DNA of 64,000 bases from Desulfovibrio sp. UCD-KL4C (GCF_006210265.1 NZ_VCNC01000001.1:134843-198842), one strand, 5' to 3'. Counted from the stretch's first letter, positions 31,989-39,858 are shown. Numbers and translations: made by a program. The notes: generated by a model not told the origin, from the sequence alone.

Positions 31989-32252
31989 TTATGATGTTTG
32001 TTCAGTTTTCATTTCTTCAGGTAAACTCAAAATATTATCTGGGCATCCAAGATCTCTTAACGCCCCTAAAACTTTTTTATTATTGGCCCCGCCGTGGATT
32101 GTTCGGCTCACAAGAGAATGCCCTTTGACTCCTGCCTTAATAGCAATGTCTGCTTGTCGTATTCCGTGAAAATCCATCCACTCTTTAATCGGCCAAGGAT
32201 TGCGGTCTCGTCCGGCCCCTACACTGGCGAAGGGGTTCGTAACTACGCTCAT
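31989..32252 (-). CDS. Cro/Ner-like DNA-binding protein
   Basis: This 87-aa protein contains a helix-turn-helix 'IKEWMDFHGIRQADIAIKAGVKGHSLVSRTIHGGANNKKVL' and ends in a polar tail. It is encoded between the first early gene and the transposase, the place of Ner in Mu, which represses the early promoter and the repressor promoter. It overlaps the upstream gene by four bases. The assignment is inferred from the motif and the position. Confidence 0.75.
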   Translation of the reverse strand: MSVVTNPFASVGAGRDRNPWPIKEWMDFHGIRQADIAIKAGVKGHSLVSRTIHGGANNKKVLGALRDLGCPDNILSLPEEMKTEQTS

Positions 32253-32710
32253 AAATCTGCCTCCAATTGCTTTTTCTTTTTCTGTGCTTTCTTCGCCGCG
32301 ATATCGGCCTTGCCGTAATCACGATATTTTTTATCTTCGTCAGTCATAATTTCCACGCCTAGCGCCCGTAATAACGGGCCTAATGGGCTTAGGTCTTTAG
32401 TCGCCATACAGAAAGCTACGAGGGCGTTAAGGCTTGGTGGGTGTTCCCGATCTTCCGGGGCAAGCCATTTTGCAAGTGTATCCGTCTTAACGCTCTTGGT
32501 ATTCCCACGGCTCAACTTAACCCCGGAGGATCGAGAAATTTCGGTCATACGATCAGCAATTAGATCACGGGACAGGTCATGGTTTTCGGCGGTCCTGTTC
32601 ATAGCGGACCGGATCATAGGCATCAGGCTGGCTAAAGTCGCGGCCATTTTCTGGTATTCCATTTCCTGATTCTCCTCATAAAAAAGTGTAAGCTGTTGCA
32701 CTTTTTTCAC
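32249..32710 (-). CDS. First early gene, putative DNA-binding regulator
   Basis: This 153-aa protein, started by GTG at 32710 behind GGGGAG, has a helical core 'MAATLASLMPMIRSAMNRTAENHDLSRDLIADRMTEISRSSGVKLSRGNTKSVKTDTLAKWL', which looks like a helix-turn-helix with a basic linker, and a lysine-rich end (AAKKAQKKKKQLEADL). Similar proteins follow the early promoter in Mu-like prophages of this group. An internal ATG (MEYQKM) is a possible alternative start. The function is not known. Confidence 0.6.
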   Translation of the reverse strand: MKKVQQLTLFYEENQEMEYQKMAATLASLMPMIRSAMNRTAENHDLSRDLIADRMTEISRSSGVKLSRGNTKSVKTDTLAKWLAPEDREHPPSLNALVAFCMATKDLSPLGPLLRALGVEIMTDEDKKYRDYGKADIAAKKAQKKKKQLEADL

Positions 32711-32822
32711 CGTCTCCCCAGCCTCTTTTTACCGTCCAAACAGATTCGTTGACCGCCTGCGTCTAGCGGTGCTAATCTAGTGCCGTATGTGAGTGTTTTT
32801 TGTGACGCCATGAGTAATAAAT

Positions 32823-32885
32823 AAACAAATGTTTCTTTAAAAGCAACATATGTTTTTAGTTCCAACTTAAAATAAACATATGTTT
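32823..32885. promoter_or_regulatory. Three operator sites in the divergent repressor/early promoter region
   Basis: Three related palindromes, AAACAAATGTTT (32823-32834), AACATATGTT (32845-32854) and AAACATATGTTT (32874-32885), lie between the divergent repressor and early genes, with centres 21 and 30 bases apart (near-integral helical turns). On the minus strand a possible early promoter, TTGCTT, 17 bases, TATTTA, spans the second and first sites. The natural reading is a CI/Ner-type operator set governing lysogeny. Confidence 0.75.
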
Positions 32886-32918
32886 TTATTTATTGTTAAA
32901 CAAAACAAATAGATATAC

Positions 32919-33443
32919 ATGAAAAAAAAATTTCCTGAGGGTTCCAACTCTGGTTCTAACTTGAAAAAGATAACTGCGAACTCAGAAGAACTCGAAACTC
33001 TGGGGGATAGAATCCGGTTTATATGGATTTTATCTGGGTTAAAGCGAGAAGCTTTGGCAGAAAAATTAAATGTGACTAGCGCAACGTTAACTAACTACGT
33101 AGGAAACAAACGTTTACCTAATAGTGATTTTTTAATCCGTATTTGCTCTGAATTTGAGGTAAGCCCAGCATGGCTTCTATTGTTTAAAGAGCCTATGTTT
33201 TTAGCGTATAACCCTGACTATCCAGAATTATCTCCACCACCTGAGAATCCCGAAAGCGATACAAAGAATGAAGGGCTAGAAGAAGAGCTTTTGAGCGAAA
33301 GAGGATTAAGCCGAGAGTTACTGATTGAAAACCGCGAACTTTTAAAAGAAAATGGCGACTTGCGAGTAGAACTGGAACGAATGAAGGCAAGGTCCGCCTC
33401 GGACCAAGATAAGCCCAATGAAGCCCATCGAAATGTTGGATAA
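32919..33443 (+). CDS. Prophage CI-type repressor
   Basis: This 174-aa protein is transcribed away from the early operon, as Mu c is. Residues about 27-80 form an XRE helix-turn-helix: 'ETLGDRIRFIWILSGLKREALAEKLNVTSATLTNYVGNKRLPNSDFLIRICSEFEVSPAWLL'. A proline-rich linker is followed by a coiled coil ('ELLSERGLSRELLIENRELLKENGDLRVELERM') suited to oligomerisation. No peptidase (LexA-type) domain is present, so induction by RecA cleavage is unlikely. Its operators are the palindromes just upstream; the leader lacks an obvious ribosome site. Confidence 0.88.
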   Translation: MKKKFPEGSNSGSNLKKITANSEELETLGDRIRFIWILSGLKREALAEKLNVTSATLTNYVGNKRLPNSDFLIRICSEFEVSPAWLLLFKEPMFLAYNPDYPELSPPPENPESDTKNEGLEEELLSERGLSRELLIENRELLKENGDLRVELERMKARSASDQDKPNEAHRNVG

Positions 33444-33453
33444 ATAAAAAGGT

Positions 33454-33487
33454 AACGGGCAAAGGTAAACTTTTACACTTACCCGTT
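33454..33487 (+). terminator. Terminator-like hairpin after the repressor gene
   Basis: AACGGG...GTAAA pairs with TTTAC...CCCGTT over about 17 positions with a few mismatches, and is followed by TTAATTAT. It starts 10 bases past the repressor stop. Confidence 0.6.
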
Positions 33488-33565
33488 TAATTATAGCTAT
33501 TACAATAGATTATACAATACTAATGTGTGTGATTGGAATCTAATTTTAACAATAAACAGGAAAGA

Positions 33566-34066
33566 ATGATGATTTATTTTATGATTCCTGCTTTGATATG
33601 CACTTCATTTTTGTTTCTACTGATATACGGCCTGATCAAACCGACAAAGGTAAAAATGGCAAACCGAAAACAGGCTTTTAAAGTCTACGGTGGAGGAGTT
33701 TTAATTTCTTTAATATTGCTCGTTATAGGTGGTATTTATGGTGCATCTAGTGAGCCTACCAGCACACAAATCACCAAAAAACATACACGAAAAGAGCAAC
33801 ACGCCACACAAAAAAGGCTAACATATTCAAACGATCCGCAAATCCGCAGTCTTCAGGATTGGGTCGCTTCCACTTGCACAGGCGGATCAACGTTTGATTA
33901 TATCAAGATTAGCGATAAGTTAGGACAACCTGAGCTAATAACAGTGACAAGCGGCAATCCTAAAATCATCAAAGCATTTTATTACCCCGATGCCGAGATA
34001 ACCATCACAGCGAACGTTAAAACTCACAAACTACTGACTTGGAAATTTGGCCGCCAGAGCAGCTAG
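33566..34066 (+). CDS. Two-helix membrane protein downstream of the repressor (lysogeny cargo?)
   Basis: The start is ATG 33566 or the adjacent ATG at 33569, with AGGAAA just upstream; the product is about 165 aa. Two membrane segments are clear (about residues 3-23 'IYFMIPALICTSFLFLLIYGL' and 43-60 'GVLISLILLVIGGIYGA'), followed by a basic linker and a soluble domain with 'WVASTCTGGSTFDYIKISDKLGQPEL'. It lies between the repressor and the prophage end, where genes expressed in the lysogen sit, so superinfection exclusion or host conversion is possible. No family is recognised. Confidence 0.6.
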   Translation: MMIYFMIPALICTSFLFLLIYGLIKPTKVKMANRKQAFKVYGGGVLISLILLVIGGIYGASSEPTSTQITKKHTRKEQHATQKRLTYSNDPQIRSLQDWVASTCTGGSTFDYIKISDKLGQPELITVTSGNPKIIKAFYYPDAEITITANVKTHKLLTWKFGRQSS

Positions 34067-34070
34067 AATA

Positions 34071-34240
34071 TTTCTCATTTTGAGTGTCCAAAACAAAGGG
34101 CATTTAGTCAATTTTCTCATTTTGACTAAATGCCCTAAAATTTATTTCGTCTCATCAGAAAACCCGCATTATATCTATATTCGTCCTATATATGTCCTAT
34201 TGAAATCCCGTCTTTCCTAGTTTCTCATCTTGGCTGTCCC
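34071..34240 (-). repeat. Three 20-bp direct repeats, probable transposase binding sites at the prophage left end
   Basis: On the plus strand, TTTCTCATTTTGAGTGTCC (34071), TTTCTCATTTTGACTAAATG (34113) and TTTCTCATCTTGGCTGTCCC (34221) share a core of TTTCTCAT.TTG. They lie beyond the lysogeny genes and just before unrelated DNA. Mu carries three such MuA-binding sites (L1-L3) inside its left end. Read on the minus strand the outermost copy lies about 15 bases inside a TG at 34255-34254, a candidate terminus. The site role is inferred. Confidence 0.6.
34098..34135. terminator. Perfect 14-bp hairpin near the prophage end
   Basis: GGGCATTTAGTCAA (34098-34111) pairs exactly with TTGACTAAATGCCC (34122-34135) around a 10-base loop. 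A-rich and T-rich sequences flank it, so it can terminate transcripts from both sides. It insulates the membrane-protein gene ending at 34066. The middle direct repeat forms part of its loop and second arm. Confidence 0.75.
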
Positions 34241-34291
34241 CCTATAAATACTTCAGGTTAGCAAATATTAATTCTTAACCCCAGATGCGCT

Positions 34292-35461
34292 ATGATAAAA
34301 AATTGTTATGAGAAAATTTCCAGATTTGGCGAAAAAATCGCTGATCTAGGTGTTATTCTGGTCGGATTACCAAATCTGGTTCGTATTGCCATAAAGAGTG
34401 AACCCATGCAGCGGGCTGATTTTGAATATATTGTGATGATAACATTAAAAATTTCGACCGAGTTGAATTCTTGTGAGAGAGCGTATGCACAAGCGAATAA
34501 AGCCCATCTTTTAAAATCGATCGCAAAAATTAATTTTCTTGCTAAGAAAATTCTTCTGGAAAAATATTATCTCTTCCACCTAATTCTTTCTGAGAATAAG
34601 CTCACGGGTATCTATCCAAAATTTGTTACAGATGTAAGGCATGGTTATTGTGGTGTTAAAATTAGATATTTTGACAAAGGCAGACTGTTGCATGGGGATT
34701 TCTCGAAAGATATTTTTGTTTCAAGATCAATTTGTTACGGGCGTAGTTTTTATGAGAAAAGAATAATACTTCTTTTTAGGCCTGTCCTAGAGGTTCTGCT
34801 TTGTTCGCAACGGTTTTTAAATGATTATCGCGAGTCAAAAGAAGTTAATACGGGTATGGTTAATGATCTTTTATATTTAAGAAAAGCTTTGCTTTCTTAT
34901 TCGTATACTGGTTTTCTCGTGCTTGAGGATATTGTCCATTTTCTCAACCATAGACGAGAAATGAATAGAGAGTCTTCAATAATTAATGAAGCTTTTAGCC
35001 GGGGTTTTGTCGAACCTCAGAAGGAAAAGGAAGAGGATGCAAGTCCTGTTGATAATAAAGTAGGTCGCAGTGATGTCGTTATTAATTTTTTGGATGAACT
35101 TAGAAGGGAAAGACCTGATTCTAATTTGATTAATATTTATTTAGCAATTGCTATTCATGATTTGCTTGAAGCAACTCAGAGTACGTTCGGCACATACGAT
35201 GAATTATGGGAGTTAATGGGAGATAAATTTAAAAGTGAAACCCCTTATCAGAATCGAATCCCTTTTGGGTCTGAAGTCAGAATATACATAACAGGTGAAG
35301 TACTAAACCATATAGGTTTGTCAGAAACGACATCAGGAGAGGTTTCAATTAAGAAAAAATCTTTTGAAAAGAATAATGGCCCACATATTAGACATATCTT
35401 GCCTAAAATAAAGGACTTTTGTGAATTAAGAAATATTCGGAATATTCCTATTATTCCTTAA
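34292..35461 (+). CDS. Unknown 389-aa protein at the edge of the mobile element
   Basis: I do not recognise this protein. It is mostly helical, begins 'MIKNCYEKISRFGEKIADLGVILVGLPNLVRIAIKSE' with a mildly hydrophobic first segment, has a central 'GYCGVKIRYFDKGRLLHGDFSKDIF' strand-rich portion, a run of helices at 180-240, and a C-terminal part beginning 'FSRGFVEPQKEKEEDASPVDNKVGRSDVVINF'. There is no clear membrane segment or catalytic motif. It is AT-rich relative to the prophage, follows the presumed prophage end directly and stands upstream of the AlpA-like gene. It could belong to the mobilizable element or to the interrupted chromosome. Confidence 0.6.
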   Translation: MIKNCYEKISRFGEKIADLGVILVGLPNLVRIAIKSEPMQRADFEYIVMITLKISTELNSCERAYAQANKAHLLKSIAKINFLAKKILLEKYYLFHLILSENKLTGIYPKFVTDVRHGYCGVKIRYFDKGRLLHGDFSKDIFVSRSICYGRSFYEKRIILLFRPVLEVLLCSQRFLNDYRESKEVNTGMVNDLLYLRKALLSYSYTGFLVLEDIVHFLNHRREMNRESSIINEAFSRGFVEPQKEKEEDASPVDNKVGRSDVVINFLDELRRERPDSNLINIYLAIAIHDLLEATQSTFGTYDELWELMGDKFKSETPYQNRIPFGSEVRIYITGEVLNHIGLSETTSGEVSIKKKSFEKNNGPHIRHILPKIKDFCELRNIRNIPIIP

Positions 35462-35513
35462 TTTTCCAACTACCATTGCTTTCAGATTAACAAATAAATC
35501 TGGAGGCAACCTC

Positions 35514-35753
35514 ATGGCACGACAAAAATTAAAAGATTACTCCCAACAAACAGTCTTCGATAACCTTCTCGAAACCCTTCCTCCCCTTGTTCCAAGGAAA
35601 GACCTTACTAAGTACTTAGGTTCCCTTATCAGTGTTGGCCATATGGCTAATTTAGATTCTGCCGGACTCGGCCCTGCTTCAATTAAGATTGGTGGCAGAA
35701 TTGTATACACGCGTGAAAGCCTTGTTAAGTGGCTTGAAGCTCGCAGCCAGTAA
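35514..35753 (+). CDS. AlpA-like helix-turn-helix protein (excisionase/regulator)
   Basis: This 79-aa protein has the short winged pattern of AlpA/excisionase-type regulators: 'LVPRKDLTKYLGSLISVGHMANLDSAGLGPASIKIGGRIVYTRESLVKWLEARSQ', where the ending '..grr.Yr.sdl..WL' is diagnostic. A strong GGAGG precedes the ATG. In integrative elements such genes lie beside the primase gene and control excision or primase expression. The primase pseudogene follows after 12 bases. Confidence 0.85.
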   Translation: MARQKLKDYSQQTVFDNLLETLPPLVPRKDLTKYLGSLISVGHMANLDSAGLGPASIKIGGRIVYTRESLVKWLEARSQ

Positions 35754-35765
35754 GGTTGGGTTTAT

Positions 35766-37875
35766 ATGAATCTTACTGATATAAACGAGCTTGATACATT
35801 TAAGGCCGCCTTGGAATATGCTTCTTCAGGCATTCCTGTATTTCCTTGTCGGGAAAAGAGGCCTTTGACCTCTCATGGCTTTAAAGACGCTTCTACAAAT
35901 CTGGATCAGGTTAAAGTTTGATGGCAGCAATTCCCGGATGCAAATATAGGAAGCCCCACCGGACTCAATAGCTTTGTTCTTGATGTTGATTTGCCGGATG
36001 GTCCTGCTTCACTTGCAGGTCTGGAAGAAGCTAATGGTAGTCTCCCTGAAACATTGGAGCAGATTACCGGGAGCGGAGGCAAACATCTATTCTTCAAACT
36101 TCCTCAAGGCATAAAAATCAAAAATACAGCTGGCAAGATTGGTAAGGGCTTGGATATTCGAGGTGCTGGAGGGTATGTGATTCTGCCGCCTTCATTGCAT
36201 CCATCTCAGCAAAAGTATTAATGGCAAGGGAATGCAATTCTTCAGGAAGCTCCTACTTGGCTAGTTAAAAAGATTATTGGGAAGGGTAACAAATACTTGC
36301 CAGACAGTTTTGATAATGCACCGCTTTCAGCACGAAGCCATCTTGAAACAATTGCTTCAGCTAAAGAAGGGCAGCGCAATGACACGCTTAACAAGTCTTG
36401 TTTTTCCATCGGTCAGCTGATTACTCAGGGTTATTTTACTAAGAAAGAGATCATCAAGTATATCTATGCTGCTGCTGAAACAACGGGTTTGCCTACTGCG
36501 GAATATTTCAAGACTATCCAAAATGGAATTCAAGCAGGTAAAGATAGCCCCAAGAGCGGAGCTTCGGCCTTAAATCGGTCACTCAAAGAATTAAATGTGT
36601 TTCCTTGGCCGATTGTCGATAGGGCTATGTTTTACGGTTTTGCTGGTGAATTTGTGGAGTTTGCCACGGAATATTCAGAAGCTGATCCAATCGCAGTTCT
36701 AGCAACCTTTTTATCTCGTTTTGGAGTTGAGGTCGGTCGTAGTCCATTTGTTTTGGCCGGAGAGCAGCAGCATGCCCGCGTTAATGCTGTTCTTGTGGGG
36801 CAGAGTTCGAAGGCTCGAAAAGGAACTTCGTTTATGCCCATTCGAGAATTATTTAAGTTCTCTGAAGACGAATGGAAGCTTTCTCATGTCAGCCACGGAC
36901 CTCTATCAAGTGGAGAAGGGCTGATCTTTGCTGTTAGGGATGAACGCACTGAATATATTGTCGATAGGCAAAAGGGCTCTGGGAAGGATGTTACGGTTGA
37001 TTTAGGCATTAAAGATAAAAGGCTTTTTGTGCTTGATCAGGAATTTGCCGGGGCATTGTCCTGCTCAAAGCGGGATGGAAATACATTGTCTTCCATTATT
37101 CGTGCTCTTTTTGATGGTCATAAAGTGGAGCCACTGACCAAAACAAGTAAGATTACGGCTACAGATCCGCATGTTGCCATTGTTACTCACATCACAACAT
37201 ATGAGCTTAGTAGCAAAATGGATACGGTCGAAGCTTTCAATGGCTTTGCAAATCGTTTCCTTTGGCTCTGTGTGCGCCGCCCGAAGCTTGTCGCGTTTCC
37301 AACTGCTCTGGATGAAAAAAAGCTTCAGAGCTTCAGAATGCGTCTCTTGGATATTCTCAAAAGCAGTGTTGAGTATAACGAGATTTGTTTTGACTCTGAA
37401 GCAAGAACTCTTTGGGCTGATATCTATCCTTCACTTTCTCAAGACCGTCCCGGCTTGCCGGGAGCCAATGAACAGGGCTGAGACAAATACAATTCGGCTT
37501 GCCTTGCTTTATGCTCTTCTTGATTCATCCTCGGAAATAACGATCACACACTTAAAGTCTGCGTTGGCTTTTTGGGATTATTGCGAACAGTCCACCCATT
37601 TCATTTTTGGAGAAGTGGAGTTTGATTCAACAGAGCGGCGAATTATTGAAGCTTTACGTGAAGTTGATGAGATGGATACGCGGGCTTTGTACGATGTTTT
37701 TTCAAGGAATATTACGAAGCGGCGTCTTGAAAATGCTCTTTCATCTTTGATCGCTAGTTCCAGAATTGTAGTTGAAAAGAGGAAAACTGGAATTCGTGGA
37801 CGTCCTAAAAATATATTCTCTCTCTACGAAAAAAACGAATTAAACGAAAATAAAAGCGATGTCCCAAATGAATAA
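35766..37875 (+). pseudogene. Primase-polymerase/helicase-like replication gene, disrupted at three places
   Basis: The intact reading (about 700 aa) would be an N-terminal prim-pol domain ('GIPVFPCREKRPLTSHGFKDA', 'FVLDVDLPDG', 'GSGGKHLFFKLP', 'GLDIRGAGGYVILPPS') followed by a DUF3987-type region. Lesions: TGA at 35919-35921 where the family has Trp ('VKV*WQQFPDANIG'), TAA at 36219-36221 ('QKY*WQG'), and one extra A near 37471 that moves the frame to 'MNRAETNTIRLALLYALLD', the conserved end. It would have primed replication of the element. Three independent lesions make it a pseudogene rather than a recoded gene. The C-terminal frame stays open to 37875. Confidence 0.88.
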
Positions 37876-38134
37876 ATCGTTTTGCTCGTTTAATTCGTAC
37901 ATAAAGCAATAAATCATAAAAGTAGGTGAGATACACAAATATGGAGTCATCAAATAATAAGTGGTGCTCTCGACGCACGACAGAAAAAGGACTTGAGCGG
38001 CGAATATTATCGAATCTTAGCCAGCCTACCCAACGTGACACAGCCCGCTGCGCGATCAGTGTCTTTGTTGGGGCTGGCGAGGGAGGCAAGCCTCCCTTCG
38101 ATCCCACCGATTACGCCAGAGAAATGGAGGGAGT
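37876..38134. other. Intergenic stretch before mobC
   Basis: This 259-base gap holds the candidate nick sequence and inverted repeat described separately. A 70-codon frame ending at the mobC start exists, but its sequence is not protein-like and it overlaps the oriT elements, so I do not call it a gene. Confidence 0.5.
38016..38097 (-). other. Candidate origin of transfer (oriT) with nic-like sequence
   Basis: In the gap upstream of mobC the minus strand reads GGCTGGCTAAG (38026-38016), close to the ColE1 nick sequence CTGG/CTTA as I recall it. An inverted repeat AGGGAGGC-AA-GCCTCCCT lies at 38080-38097. ColE1-type oriT sites sit just upstream of mbeC, as here. The nick site is inferred from similarity and position. 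Confidence 0.5.
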
Positions 38135-38431
38135 ATGAGCGCGAAACGAAGTGAGTGGATTAATCTCAGAGTCACGCCGGAAGAAAAAAAGAACGTAGCA
38201 TCTAAAGCTGAAGCAAGAGGAATGAGCACTTGCGATTTTGTGCGCCAGAAATTGGGAAAGCCGCGTGTTCGTAAAACCAGACGTGAAAGGGAGAAGCTGC
38301 TTCATATTGCTCGTATCGGAAACAATCTTAACCAGCTTGCTCGCTGGGCAAATACTTATAAAAGCAATGCAGATTCAATTTTGATTCTCGCTGAACTTGC
38401 AGCAGTCGAAAAGGAATTGAAATGTATATGA
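38135..38431 (+). CDS. mobC: Mobilization accessory protein MobC (MbeC-like)
   Basis: This 98-aa DNA-binding protein has a ribbon-helix-helix-like N-terminus ('EWINLRVTPEEKKNVASKAEARGMSTCDFVRQKLGKPR') and the MobC hallmark 'LLHIARIGNNLNQLARWANTYK'. MobC proteins bind the oriT and help the relaxase open the strands. It follows the candidate oriT, has GGAGGGAGT before the ATG, and overlaps the relaxase start by 10 bases. Length and order match MbeC upstream of MbeA in ColE1. Confidence 0.92.
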   Translation: MSAKRSEWINLRVTPEEKKNVASKAEARGMSTCDFVRQKLGKPRVRKTRREREKLLHIARIGNNLNQLARWANTYKSNADSILILAELAAVEKELKCI

Positions 38432-39858
38432 AGGTTTTCCCATATGGAAAAGGAAATGGAACTGAGGCCATAAATTATGTCCTTGATCCGAAACGAGATG
38501 GGCGCGAAGAATCCCCTCCCGAAGTTCTGCGCGGAGATCCAGAAATTGTACAACGAGTGATCGGTTCAACTGACCGTGTCTGGAAATACACTTCCGGCGT
38601 TCTTTCTTGGTCGCCAGAAGATGAAATTTCACCACGAACTGAAAAAGAGGTCATGGACGATTTTGAAAGAGTGGCCTTCGCAGGCATGGAACCGGATCAG
38701 TATTCCATCCTTTGGGTTCGGCACAGTCATGCCGGACATCCTGAGTTGCACTTTATTATTCCTCGAACGGAACTCAGGCAGGATAAAGGCATGAATCCAT
38801 GTCCTCCCAACTGGCAGAAACAATACGACGTTTGGCGCGACCTTTGGAATGAACGTAAGGAGTGGGCAAAGCCTGATGATTTGAAGAGGTCTCGGCTTAC
38901 ACAGCCGGGAAAAGATATGCATTCCCCAAAGGGGAAGCAGCTAAATGATTTTCGTAAAACAGTAACTGACTACTTGGTTCAAGGTATAACTGACGGATTG
39001 CTTAGGGATAGGAATGATTTGGTGAAGGCTCTCGAAGAGGTCGGTTACGCCGTACCGAGGCAGGGTAAGAAATATATTACCTTGGAGTTACCAAAAGATA
39101 AAAAGCGTGCTCGACTTAAAGGAGGAATATATGAATCATCTTGGAGATCTGACAGAGAAATTAAAAGAGAAGATGGACTCACGGTCTCAGGAGGCCGAGC
39201 AAGCCGCCAAGAACGTATTGGAAGACTTGAGCGAGAACTTGCTGAAATATGCCGAAAGCGAACTGAATACCATCATCAGCGATATGGACACCCATCTTCA
39301 GAAGCTAAGGAAAAAGCAATCCAAAATCTCAGCGTATCACTGGAAGCAAAACATTTTGGCAAACATTATATCCGCTCTGCTTCTAATCGTAATCTCAGTC
39401 TGCATAACCGGATACTTCGGTTTGCGAATTCAAGACCGCAGCGAGGCGTTGAGTCAACTCACGGCCAAGGTTTCAAGTTTGAAGAAACAAGAAAGCCAGC
39501 TCAAGAATTGGGGAATCACAATGCACCAGCAGAGCAATCAAAGATTTCTGGCCTTCCCAAAGGGAACGAATCTGGAAATAGTAAAAACATCAAACGGCGA
39601 TCCAGCTGTTTTACTACAGAGGTAGATTATGAACGAGTTAAGTCAGAGCTTATCGGAGAGTCTGGAACGGATGGAAAAAGCACAGAAAGAAAGATTGGAA
39701 CAGCAAGACCAGCGGATAGCCGAGCTGGAAAAGGAAGTGCAGGGTTGCCAAGACTTGCAGAGCGAATTGGACGGTGTGTTGAGAGAATTGGAAAATTTGT
39801 TTCCAAAAAATTTACAAAGAACAAGCAAAAAACAATAAGTAAAATGAAACTACGCTAG
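38422..39858 (+). CDS. mobA: Relaxase MobA (ColE1 MbeA-like)
   Basis: This 478-aa relaxase nicks oriT and pilots DNA. The N-terminal domain shows the usual opening ('MYMKVFPYGKGNGTEAINYVLDPKRDG') with Tyr near residue 19 as a possible nucleophile. The metal motif at 100-115 is 'RHSHAGHPELHFIIPR': H101, E108 and H110 have the H-E-N spacing of ColE1 MbeA but with His in place of Asn. 'RTELRQDKGMNPCPPNW' follows, as in the MbeA family. The C-terminal ~230 residues are low in motif content because that DNA also encodes MobB and MobD in another frame. Conjugation machinery is absent, so the element needs a helper. Confidence 0.92.
   Translation: MYMKVFPYGKGNGTEAINYVLDPKRDGREESPPEVLRGDPEIVQRVIGSTDRVWKYTSGVLSWSPEDEISPRTEKEVMDDFERVAFAGMEPDQYSILWVRHSHAGHPELHFIIPRTELRQDKGMNPCPPNWQKQYDVWRDLWNERKEWAKPDDLKRSRLTQPGKDMHSPKGKQLNDFRKTVTDYLVQGITDGLLRDRNDLVKALEEVGYAVPRQGKKYITLELPKDKKRARLKGGIYESSWRSDREIKREDGLTVSGGRASRQERIGRLERELAEICRKRTEYHHQRYGHPSSEAKEKAIQNLSVSLEAKHFGKHYIRSASNRNLSLHNRILRFANSRPQRGVESTHGQGFKFEETRKPAQELGNHNAPAEQSKISGLPKGNESGNSKNIKRRSSCFTTEVDYERVKSELIGESGTDGKSTERKIGTARPADSRAGKGSAGLPRLAERIGRCVERIGKFVSKKFTKNKQKTISKMKLR
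39131..39625 (+). CDS. mobB: Mobilization protein MobB, nested out of frame in mobA
   Basis: This 164-aa frame lies wholly inside mobA and starts at the ATG at 39131 behind a strong AGGAGGA. It has the layout of ColE1 MbeB: a helical, coiled N-terminus ('LTEKLKEKMDSRSQEAEQAAKNVLEDL'), then a clean membrane segment at about 75-98 ('ILANIISALLLIVISVC' type) and a soluble tail. ColE1 MbeB (172 aa as I recall) is also nested in mbeA. It anchors the relaxosome to the membrane. The ribosome site, membrane segment and family match show that it is a real gene and not a shadow. Confidence 0.88.
   Translation: MNHLGDLTEKLKEKMDSRSQEAEQAAKNVLEDLSENLLKYAESELNTIISDMDTHLQKLRKKQSKISAYHWKQNILANIISALLLIVISVCITGYFGLRIQDRSEALSQLTAKVSSLKKQESQLKNWGITMHQQSNQRFLAFPKGTNLEIVKTSNGDPAVLLQR
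39629..39838 (+). CDS. mobD: Mobilization protein MobD, nested out of frame in mobA
   Basis: This 69-aa coiled-coil protein ('SLSESLERMEKAQKERLEQQDQRIAELEKEVQGC') starts 3 bases after the mobB stop, with GAGG before its ATG, and ends 20 bases before the mobA stop. It matches the size, coiled-coil character and nested position of ColE1 MbeD, which is reported to act in entry exclusion. It supports a complete ColE1-type mobCABD block. Confidence 0.8.
   Translation: MNELSQSLSESLERMEKAQKERLEQQDQRIAELEKEVQGCQDLQSELDGVLRELENLFPKNLQRTSKKQ

Noticed and set aside
35919-35921. TGA in the primase gene as selenocysteine or read-through
   Set aside because: The position is a conserved Trp, a second stop (TAA) and a frameshift follow, and no SECIS-like stem is evident.
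37926-38138. A 70-codon frame before mobC as a gene
   Set aside because: The product is not protein-like and overlaps the oriT-like inverted repeat; the GGAGG serves mobC.
39627-39828. Minus-strand frames opposite mobA/mobD
   Set aside because: They are antisense shadows of a doubly coding region with no start signals or family match.
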